Source: Campylobacteraceae bacterium (GTDB taxonomy: Bacteria > Campylobacterota > Campylobacteria > Campylobacterales > Sulfurovaceae). From it: 6,796 nt of DNA. Both the position numbers and the translations under genes were made by a program. Below are positions 1 to 6,179 of the stretch, in pieces. The stretch spans positions 1 to 6,796 of the forward strand of contig JAMOSL010000147.1 of NCBI GenBank assembly GCA_027063105.1, given 5' to 3'. Below the pieces are notes generated by a model. It was not told the origin of the DNA, searched no databases, and saw nothing but the letters and a program-made list of their open reading frames with translations. The stretch's first letter is position 1. Every line of letters begins with the position of its first letter.

Positions 1-161
1 ATATAAATCATCTAATTAGAGCTAAAGAAATTACTTATTTTAGGTTAGGAACAATCCATAATTTATACTACTATTTAAATTTAATGAAAGAGATGAGAAA
101 AGCGATTTTAGAAAATAAATTTAAAGAATTTAAAAATGAATTTTATAGGAAGAGAAGATAG
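1..161 (+). CDS. tgt: tRNA-guanine transglycosylase, C-terminal end (partial)
   Basis: This is the 3' end of a plus-strand gene that begins outside the window; the reading frame starts at base 3 and ends with TAG at 159-161, leaving 52 codons. The residues include NHLIRAKEI, then RLGTIHNLYYYLNLMKEMR, then FKEFKNEFYRKRR. This pattern is characteristic of the C-terminus of bacterial queuine tRNA-ribosyltransferase, which exchanges guanine 34 of GUN-anticodon tRNAs for preQ1 in queuosine synthesis. In the family a histidine in the segment before RAKE completes a Cys3-His zinc site, and the His of NHL is the likely ligand. The catalytic aspartates and the cysteine cluster lie upstream and are not visible. 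The gene converges on the histidine kinase gene. The family call is recognised by eye from the conserved tail and is fairly secure despite the short length. Confidence 0.88.
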   Translation, partial: INHLIRAKEITYFRLGTIHNLYYYLNLMKEMRKAILENKFKEFKNEFYRKRR

Positions 162-195
162 AGGTGCTAAGAAGCACTCTCTAATTTCTCTTTTA
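160..195. terminator. small hairpin between convergent genes, probable terminator
   Basis: GTGCT (164-168) and AGCAC (173-177) form a perfect 5-bp stem around the tetraloop AAGA. Three more pairs (160-162 with 178-180) can extend it past a bulged G at 163. On the plus strand it is followed by a T-rich run (TCTCTAATTTCTCTTTT), as expected for a Rho-independent terminator of tgt, whose stop codon ends at 161. The kinase stop codon (167-169 on the minus strand) and its last three codons lie inside the hairpin, so it may also act on the opposite strand, although the minus-strand T-tract is poor. The stem is short, so strength is uncertain. Confidence 0.5.
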
Positions 196-3100
196 GTGAA
201 CTAGAGTCTAAGTTTCTCTCTAGTGTATCTGCACAAAAGTCTCCTTCTTGCTCTTCATTAACAAATACTAAAGGAACAGTATCTGCATCTCTTGCAATAT
301 CAGCAACCATACATGGTGTATTATCACAACAAGTTGAATCATAGAGAGCATAAATATATATTCCACTTTCTATTTTATCCAAGAATGTATCTTCATCATC
401 TATGATTTCAACATCGTAACCTAACCCTTCAAAAATACGACCATAAACTTGAGATTGAAGAGACATTTCATTATAGAGGAGTATATCACACTCTTTCTCT
501 ATATCAATTCCCTCTTCTTCATACTCATCATCATTGTAGTCTTCATATTCATCGTATTCTTCATCTTCAATTGATGGAGTAGGTGTAATTATATCAGGAG
601 AAATTGGCTTATCAGAATCTTCATCATTTGGAAAATAATCTCCAATAATTTTCTTAATCTCTTGTAGATTTAAAGGTTTAGAAGCATATCCATCCATCCC
701 AGCTTCTATATACTTTTCTCTATCACCTTTGAGTGCATTAGCTGTTAAAGCGATAATTGGTACATGGTCTAAATTCTCTTCTTTTTCATATTCTAATATA
801 GCTTTTGTAGCCTCCATACCATTCATAACAGGCATCTGTATATCCATAAAAATTATATCATAAACCTCATGTTTCCTATGTTCAAAAGCCTCTTGACCAT
901 TCGATGCAAGAGTAACCTCTACACCAAATTTTTCTAATGTTACTAAAATTAATTTTTGATTAATTAAATTATCTTCTGCAACTAAAGCATTAATATGTTG
1001 AAATTGATCTGTACTAAGAGCCTTATGGTCACTTTCAACTACTTCAACTTCTCCAGAACTATATTCTTTTATTAATCTTGTAGTTTTACTCATTGTCATA
1101 GGTTTATGTATAATTGTCAAAAAATTATGATTCTGTGCATCTATAATTCTTTTTAAACTACCTGTTGTCATTAGAATAATATGCGTTTTTAATTTTGCAA
1201 ACATATTTATCTCTTGAGCTTTTTTAGCAAAAGAGTGATCAATAAATAATACATCTGGAAGAATAGTTGCTTGATTTCCATTTAAAAGTTCATCATAAGA
1301 ATATATACTAAAACGAGCTTTTACTGTTTCAATATATGTTTTTAAATTTTTATCTACCTGTCTATCAATTGATTTATCAGGAAGTGCTAATCCAATATTA
1401 AGACCTTCGTACTTTGGATGAATCATCTCTTTTTCACTATTATCTTTTTTCAATTTAATAGTAAAGAAAAATTCTGCACCTTCACCTGGAGAACTTGCAA
1501 CATCAAGCTCACCACCCATATATTGAATGATAGTATACGATATAGTCAGTCCCAGACCTGTTCCACCAAATTCTCTACTTGTACTGGAATCTGCTTGAGT
1601 AAATGCTTGAAAAATTTTTGTTTTTTGCTCTTCATTCACACCTATACCTGAATCTTTAACAGCAAATCTAATTGTAACACTATCTTCACTATCTTCTATA
1701 TATTCAGTTATTAAATTAATACTACCATCTACAGGTGTAAATTTAATTGCATTACTAATAAGATTAATTAAAACTTGTGATAATTTCGTGGGGTCACTAA
1801 TAAGATATTGAGGTATAGTAGGATCTATAAATACACCTAATTCGATTCTTTTCTCATCAGCTTTAGCAACAAATGTTTCAACTGCTGATTCTACTTTTTC
1901 AAATATATCAAAGCTAATAGACTCTAGTTCCATTTTATTTGCACTAATTTTAGATAGGTCAAGAATATCACTAACAATAGCTAAAAGATTATCTGAACTA
2001 TTCTCTATTATCGTAATAAATTCTTGCTGGTCAGGAGTTAAAGAAGACTCTTTAAGAAGTTGAGTAAATCCAACAATACCATTTAATGGTGTACGAATTT
2101 CATGAGACATATTTGCAAGAAATAAATCTTTTGCTGTACTCGCCTCCTCAGCTTGTAACTCTTTTTCATGCAATAATTTTAGGATAGAACTAATATATGC
2201 ATAAATCTGTTTCTTATCACTAAAATCTTGTAAAACATTTTCAGCATCAGAAAATACTTCTCTTCTACTTTTCGTTGTAAGAATATCTATCTCATCAATC
2301 ATAATTCGAAGTGCCTCTTCTTCATCTTTTATACGATTTAAAGATTTCTTAACAGTAAATACAAAAAGAAGTAAAGATATTAATATAATCAATAAACTTG
2401 AGAAAAGTATAACTGCATGTTTAGTAAGATTTTCTTGTGATTTGTTAGATAAATATGAAAAACTTATATCTCTTGCAGAAGAAAAAATATCTTGTTTTTT
2501 ATTATTCGTTAAAATCCAACTATCTATTGCTACACTATATTCACCAATAGAATTACCTAAAAGTATATCAATTCTCATTTTATCTAATTTATCTATAAGA
2601 TCATATGTTGACTTTATTTCAAACAAATTATTAATATCACCCTGAATATAGGATAATTTCATATACAACTTCTCTTCTGGCATAACTGATAAACTCATAT
2701 ATTTATCCCAAGATGAGAGTTCATGACTAGTAAAAGATTTTCTTGAGGATAAGAAATACGAACCAAATATAGTTTCAATCATTGAATTATTGTTTAAACT
2801 ATTAATATGACGCAAAAAGTCCATATATTCTTTATCATTTTTCTCCACATGAGTATCTAACTTTGCAAAATAAGTATGAATAGGTTTAATAATTTGTTTA
2901 TAATACTCCCCATCTAATAGCATAACCAATTTTATATCTTCTACTGTATCTATTGAATATCTTATATCTTCTATAATATTTTCTATATTATTTTCTTGAA
3001 AAAAGTTATTCTCACTACTAATATCTTCTGAAGATTTTTCTTCTTCTGAAGAGTTATTATCACTTGTATCAAATAGAGAGTTTATTTTTTGACTAATTGT

Positions 3101-3400
3101 GTCTGATGAAAACTTATCTGATAAACCAACAATTATGGAGTCTGTATCAGCTCTAATATCTTTACATACATCTTTTAAATTTTCAACTTCTCCACTCATT
3201 TTACTTGTACAAATCATCTCTTTATATACACTATCTTCTAAAGATTGAAGAACTTCAATTTTATCCATATCTTGTTGGAGATTTAAATCATTCATATAGT
3301 CAAACCAACTAATAGAGGCAAAATAGCCCCCTACCCCTAATATTATTGTTAAAGGCATTAGAATTGATAATAGACTAAACTTTATCTTACTAGCTTTCAT
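167..3400 (-). CDS. membrane-bound hybrid histidine kinase with NIT-like periplasmic sensor and several receiver domains
   Basis: This 1077-residue protein is a sensor kinase that should autophosphorylate and pass phosphate to its own receiver. Transmembrane helix 1 spans about 7-30 and helix 2 about 327-350. Between them lies a ~295-residue helical periplasmic region. Its RADTD motif at 83-87, the segment around 205-235 (IETIFGSYFLSSR) and a closing W295 segment resemble the NIT nitrate/nitrite-sensing domain, with an inserted Ser/Glu/Asn-rich stretch at 112-141. After a coiled coil (about 351-425) come the HisKA H-box SHEIRTPLNG with phospho-acceptor His433, and a HATPase with N-box N546/N550, G1 box DSGIG at 583-587 and G2 box GGTGLGL at 612-618. 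A divergent receiver follows (about 664-780, with D721 and K766). The canonical receiver (about 803-922) has E809/D810, phospho-acceptor D853, T886 and K908. An acidic linker (about 925-968) leads to a third receiver-like domain without the lysine. The start follows AAGGAA, which overlaps the upstream stop. No DNA-binding output is present, so an unlinked phosphotransfer partner is likely. The kinase assignment is near certain; the NIT assignment is by pattern only. Confidence 0.95.
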   Translation of the reverse strand: MKASKIKFSLLSILMPLTIILGVGGYFASISWFDYMNDLNLQQDMDKIEVLQSLEDSVYKEMICTSKMSGEVENLKDVCKDIRADTDSIIVGLSDKFSSDTISQKINSLFDTSDNNSSEEEKSSEDISSENNFFQENNIENIIEDIRYSIDTVEDIKLVMLLDGEYYKQIIKPIHTYFAKLDTHVEKNDKEYMDFLRHINSLNNNSMIETIFGSYFLSSRKSFTSHELSSWDKYMSLSVMPEEKLYMKLSYIQGDINNLFEIKSTYDLIDKLDKMRIDILLGNSIGEYSVAIDSWILTNNKKQDIFSSARDISFSYLSNKSQENLTKHAVILFSSLLIILISLLLFVFTVKKSLNRIKDEEEALRIMIDEIDILTTKSRREVFSDAENVLQDFSDKKQIYAYISSILKLLHEKELQAEEASTAKDLFLANMSHEIRTPLNGIVGFTQLLKESSLTPDQQEFITIIENSSDNLLAIVSDILDLSKISANKMELESISFDIFEKVESAVETFVAKADEKRIELGVFIDPTIPQYLISDPTKLSQVLINLISNAIKFTPVDGSINLITEYIEDSEDSVTIRFAVKDSGIGVNEEQKTKIFQAFTQADSSTSREFGGTGLGLTISYTIIQYMGGELDVASSPGEGAEFFFTIKLKKDNSEKEMIHPKYEGLNIGLALPDKSIDRQVDKNLKTYIETVKARFSIYSYDELLNGNQATILPDVLFIDHSFAKKAQEINMFAKLKTHIILMTTGSLKRIIDAQNHNFLTIIHKPMTMSKTTRLIKEYSSGEVEVVESDHKALSTDQFQHINALVAEDNLINQKLILVTLEKFGVEVTLASNGQEAFEHRKHEVYDIIFMDIQMPVMNGMEATKAILEYEKEENLDHVPIIALTANALKGDREKYIEAGMDGYASKPLNLQEIKKIIGDYFPNDEDSDKPISPDIITPTPSIEDEEYDEYEDYNDDEYEEEGIDIEKECDILLYNEMSLQSQVYGRIFEGLGYDVEIIDDEDTFLDKIESGIYIYALYDSTCCDNTPCMVADIARDADTVPLVFVNEEQEGDFCADTLERNLDSSSLKEKLESAS

Positions 3401-3411
3401 AACTATATTCC

Positions 3412-4206
3412 TTATTTATGTTTATTAATCTGCTCTTGATGATATGCAATCAATTTATTTATAGAACGCTCCATATGTTTAGTAGATATAAAAATGATTG
3501 TTGGAAGTTCACTCTTTTTAATACCACGATAAAAACTCTGACTTGATGGCCAATATCTTGTTAGCTTTCTAATTACTCTTTTAGATATACTTTTTGGATA
3601 TTTATACTTTTCTATTTTTTTAAGAGATACACCAAACTTATCAACAGCAATATTAGCTTGAGCAACATTAACAGCATCTGTAAATCCTGCACTAAATGCA
3701 ATATAATATTTAGCAGCTCTAGCTAAAAGATATTTCATATCAACAACCATTAAGAGCATTTTTGTCTCTTCATCTATATTTTTGGGTATAGAGTGTTTTA
3801 AAATAATATCTGAGCTTTCTAATAATGACTCAGTATAGTCAAGAATTAAACCTCCATTTTCTATAGTATATGGTTGAGATAGTATCTCTTTTAACTCTTC
3901 TGAACTAAAGAATGCAAATTCAATAAGGTTCTTTATATTTTTTGCTTTAGCAACAGTTTGAATAGCTTTTATACTCTTATCCATATTTGCAATATCACTC
4001 TTTAATCCTCTTTTAGCAGAAGATATTTGAATTCCCTGATTTATATAAAAATAATTTTTTGCAAGACTTTGAGAAATAATCTTAATATTTTCAGTATGTT
4101 GAATAATAATATCTTTATCCTTATTTTTATCCTCTGCTTGTGCTACAATAAATCCAAATGACATAACTATTATGTAAAACAATTTTATAATTTTTGATTG
4201 TCTCAT
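3412..4206 (-). CDS. secreted helical protein with two tandem PilJ/NarX-like modules, function unknown
   Basis: This 264-residue protein has an N-terminal signal peptide with a hydrophobic core at about 7-20 and a likely cleavage after AQA (residue 24), so it should be soluble in the periplasm. The mature part is predicted helical. Residues 42-50 read KIISQSLAK, which resembles the RMLSQRMAK motif of the PilJ N-terminal/NarX-type sensor domain. Residues 158-166 read KYLLARAAK, at the same register exactly 116 residues later. The similarity continues without gaps for about 40 residues, with SIKAI at 78-82 matching SLKKI at 194-198, so the protein looks like an internal duplication. The motif arginine is lysine in both copies. 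No transmembrane helix follows, and no HAMP, kinase or methyl-accepting domain is present, so it can act only through a partner. It starts one base after the preceding gene, with AAGGA inside that gene's last codons, and ends 11 nt before the kinase, implying co-expression. The PilJ-like assignment is pattern-based; a function is not established. Confidence 0.85.
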   Translation of the reverse strand: MRQSKIIKLFYIIVMSFGFIVAQAEDKNKDKDIIIQHTENIKIISQSLAKNYFYINQGIQISSAKRGLKSDIANMDKSIKAIQTVAKAKNIKNLIEFAFFSSEELKEILSQPYTIENGGLILDYTESLLESSDIILKHSIPKNIDEETKMLLMVVDMKYLLARAAKYYIAFSAGFTDAVNVAQANIAVDKFGVSLKKIEKYKYPKSISKRVIRKLTRYWPSSQSFYRGIKKSELPTIIFISTKHMERSINKLIAYHQEQINKHK

Positions 4207-4207
4207 A

Positions 4208-4981
4208 TTATTTTCCTTCTAAAATTATTTTTGTAAGCATATTAATATTCGATGCTTTTTTAGCGGCCAAAACAGGCATATATCTACCTGAAGTACTTGT
4301 TGTCATAAATTTGAATGTAGTAAATGCTTTATTAATCTTTTCTAATCTACCTTTTGTTTTTGCAGTAAGTTTTTTATCTTTCTTAACAAGTTCATAATTC
4401 TTCTCATAAGAACTTATTATTTTTTCTACACCATCTTTATAACTTTGTTCATCAATAGAATCCCATGCTTTGATAATATATAGAGTAGTTAACTGCTGAA
4501 CATATAAGTTCAATCTAGCTACTTTATTTTTAGTCATACTATACTTTTTATTTGCTAATTTTTCTGCAATAACTAAACAAGATTTATCAAAAGATACAAC
4601 CATATCATATATTGAGTTAACACTTTCTTGAGATACTTTTGTATCTATACTTTTCTTAGTTTTTTGCCAAGAAGAAGATAAATTAATAATATTTTTATGT
4701 AGTGATGAACTATGTTTCTCTTTTTTAAGAGTATTTAAAGACTTTTTAAAAGACAAAGAAGCATCTTTACCTTCTGTCTCTGGGTTCATATATGTAATAT
4801 CCATAGCTTTTAATGTAGAATCTTTAAGCATCTCTTGTGGCAGAGTACACATCATTATAGCATTATAACTTTTTGAATTATCTTTTTTTCCTGACGCGTT
4901 TAGCATAGAAGAAAAGAGTAGACAAGATATTGCAATAGGTAACAATTTCGCTGTTTTATAGTTGGTAAAATAAGATTTCAT
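4208..4981 (-). CDS. secreted helical protein, second tandem PilJ-like paralogue, function unknown
   Basis: This 257-residue protein has a signal peptide (hydrophobic stretch about 11-28, probable cleavage after LNA at 29), so it is likely periplasmic. The rest is helical and lysine-rich. It appears to contain two copies of a PilJ/NarX-like module. PQEML at 48-52 aligns with VQQLT at 161-165, LKAMD at 57-61 with IKAWD at 170-174 (offset 113), and SFKKSLNTLKK at 77-87 with SYEKNYELVKK at 191-201 (offset 114). The glutamine of the family motif is kept in both copies, whereas the arginine expected four residues earlier is not (Cys45 and Asn158). Its motif is more degenerate than in the downstream 264-residue protein, with which it shares length and architecture, so the two may be ancient paralogues. 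Mature cysteines 45 and 135 could form a disulfide. The start has AGGA about 7 nt upstream. Its end is one base from the next start, indicating translational coupling. Function is unknown; a role as an accessory sensor for the kinase is inferred from context. Confidence 0.83.
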   Translation of the reverse strand: MKSYFTNYKTAKLLPIAISCLLFSSMLNASGKKDNSKSYNAIMMCTLPQEMLKDSTLKAMDITYMNPETEGKDASLSFKKSLNTLKKEKHSSSLHKNIINLSSSWQKTKKSIDTKVSQESVNSIYDMVVSFDKSCLVIAEKLANKKYSMTKNKVARLNLYVQQLTTLYIIKAWDSIDEQSYKDGVEKIISSYEKNYELVKKDKKLTAKTKGRLEKINKAFTTFKFMTTSTSGRYMPVLAAKKASNINMLTKIILEGK

Positions 4982-5046
4982 ATATTTTCCTGTTTTTGAC
5001 TAATTAATTTTTGGCTCATAAAAAGCAATAGCTATTATCTTCAATC

Positions 5047-6045
5047 TTATGGAAGTTTTGGTGCTGAAGTATCAGGCTTTCTTCCCTCCAATGATTTTAA
5101 GAAAATTTCAATTCTCTTTGCCTCTTCATCTGAAATATCTACTAGAAGTTGTACTTTACCCATTGTTTTAATAGCATCTATTAAGTTAATAACTGTTCCA
5201 TTATGAAAATATGGAGATGTCTGAGATATATTTCTAAGCGATGGAGCTTTAATCATTCCATTTTCATTACCTTTAAAATCACCAATATCATTATGCTCAA
5301 ATCCAGAACTTAAATCGAATGGTTGCATTTTTCCACCAAGAGCAATACCAACATGACATGCAGTACATCCTGTCTCAATGAATAATGCTAATCCGTCTTG
5401 TTCTGCTTCTGTTAAAGCTTTTAAGTCTCCATTTAAGAAATCGTCATATCTTGATGGTGTCACTAGTGTTCTCTCAAAAATACCAATAGTTGATGCTATT
5501 TTTCCAAAAGTTATCTTTACATCTTTACCATAAGCCTTTTGAAATGATTTTACATACTCTGGGATAGCTTTAATTCTTTTCTCTGCTTCTTGAGGAGTTA
5601 TATTCATTTCAACATCTGCTACCATTGGGCCTTTAGCTTGATCTTCAACATCTGGGCTTCTCCCATCCCAAAATTGTCTCTCAAAAAATACACTATTATA
5701 AACTGTTGGTGAATTGATATGATGAGGATTCTCTCTACCTTTATGCCCAATAGCAACAGGAACATTATCATCACCACCTTGATCTAAAAGATGACAAGTA
5801 TTACAACTTATAGTCTTGTCTAATGATAGTCTTGTATCAAAAAATAATTGCCTACCAAGCTTTACTCTTTCAGGTGTAATATTTTTCTTTTTATCAATAA
5901 GTTTCATAAGTTCAGATTTATCTGCAGGAATAGCTATTAGACCATTATGTTTAGCTTTTTTAATAAGAACTTCACCCTTCACATCACCTGCTAATAAGAT
6001 AGCCGTTGTTACTATTGTAACAGTCAAAAATTTCGATATTCTCAT
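5047..6045 (-). CDS. ccpA: periplasmic di-heme cytochrome c peroxidase
   Basis: This gene encodes a bacterial di-heme peroxidase (CCP/MauG family), which reduces hydrogen peroxide to water in the periplasm with electrons from small c-type cytochromes. From the start chosen here it has 332 residues. An N-terminal signal peptide (about 1-20) would send it through Sec for heme attachment. Two heme sites are visible: CNTCH at 81-85 and CTACH at 227-231. By comparison with characterised CCPs, His101 in AIGHKG is the likely second ligand of the low-potential heme. Trp126 in QFWDGR and Gln136/Glu146 match conserved active-site positions. Met264, just before the KAPSLRNI motif, is a candidate ligand of the high-potential heme. 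PYFHNG is also typical. The first in-frame ATG (6057) is rejected because its GGGAG forms the ribosome binding site of the ATG at 6045. It is the first gene of the minus-strand block, 65 nt ahead of the PilJ-like genes. The family is secure; the symbol is generic and the ligand residues are inferred. Confidence 0.93.
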   Translation of the reverse strand: MRISKFLTVTIVTTAILLAGDVKGEVLIKKAKHNGLIAIPADKSELMKLIDKKKNITPERVKLGRQLFFDTRLSLDKTISCNTCHLLDQGGDDNVPVAIGHKGRENPHHINSPTVYNSVFFERQFWDGRSPDVEDQAKGPMVADVEMNITPQEAEKRIKAIPEYVKSFQKAYGKDVKITFGKIASTIGIFERTLVTPSRYDDFLNGDLKALTEAEQDGLALFIETGCTACHVGIALGGKMQPFDLSSGFEHNDIGDFKGNENGMIKAPSLRNISQTSPYFHNGTVINLIDAIKTMGKVQLLVDISDEEAKRIEIFLKSLEGRKPDTSAPKLP

Positions 6046-6050
6046 CGTTT

Positions 6051-6055
6051 CTCCC
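6051..6055 (-). promoter_or_regulatory. ribosome binding site that fixes the peroxidase start
   Basis: On the minus strand the order is ATGGGAGAAACGATG. GGGAG lies 5 nt before the second ATG (6043-6045), which is good spacing. No purine-rich site precedes the first ATG (6055-6057), where the upstream sequence is AATTAAATAAC. The signal peptide is also more typical when it begins MRISKF. This favours the shorter protein by four residues. Confidence 0.7.
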
Positions 6056-6080
6056 ATGTTATTTAATTTTACTCTCTAAT

Positions 6081-6094
6081 TTGTTATATTACAA
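6081..6094 (-). promoter_or_regulatory. candidate promoter -10 and overlapping palindrome upstream of the peroxidase
   Basis: Reading the minus strand, TATAAC (6083-6088) matches the sigma-70 -10 consensus at five of six positions and would start transcription about 30 nt upstream of the peroxidase ATG. No convincing -35 is seen, which is usual in Campylobacterota. The -10 lies inside TTGTTATATTACAA, a palindrome with 12 of 14 symmetric positions. Its two half-sites are four bases apart, as in CRP/FNR-type operators (consensus TTGAT-N4-ATCAA), though the right half fits poorly. In this AT-rich DNA both readings are tentative. Confidence 0.3.
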
Positions 6095-6151
6095 TAAATA
6101 ACCTTTTGTATAAATATTATCAAAAAATTAAAATTCTTAATAATTAAAATG

Positions 6152-6160
6152 TGTTAGAAT
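6152..6160 (+). promoter_or_regulatory. candidate extended -10 promoter of the YqaA-like gene
   Basis: TGT followed by TAGAAT is an extended -10 element, with TAGAAT matching TATAAT at five of six positions. Transcription would begin near 6167, only about 13 nt before the ATG at 6180. No clear -35 is present. The intergenic stretch 6058-6179 otherwise holds only AT-rich sequence and the opposite-strand peroxidase promoter region. Confidence 0.4.
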
Positions 6161-6179
6161 ACCTATAAAAGCTATTAAA

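Noticed and set aside
1418..1651. Plus-strand open frame of 77 codons
   Set aside because: Lies wholly opposite the conserved kinase ATPase and linker coding sequence, has no ribosome binding site and gives a low-complexity, Phe/Thr/Cys-rich product; it is a shadow of the real gene.
2442..2645. Plus-strand open frame of 67 codons
   Set aside because: Opposite the kinase sensor region with no recognisable protein features or initiation signals.
4194..4397. Plus-strand open frame of 67 codons
   Set aside because: Opposite the 257-residue secreted protein; its apparent hydrophobicity is what antisense reading of a lysine-rich helical protein produces.
4919..4981. Possible lipoprotein signal (AISC ending at Cys20) in the 257-residue protein
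   Set aside because: The hydrophobic segment continues well past the cysteine and a standard cleavage site (LNA before Ser30) follows, so an ordinary Sec signal peptide is more likely.
5027..5036. Perfect 10-bp palindrome AATAGCTATT between the peroxidase and the 257-residue protein gene
   Set aside because: It has no loop and cannot form a useful hairpin, so it is not a terminator; short AT-rich palindromes are expected by chance here.
5816..6079. Plus-strand open frame of 87 codons
   Set aside because: Antisense to the peroxidase N-terminus including the first heme motif; no supporting signals.
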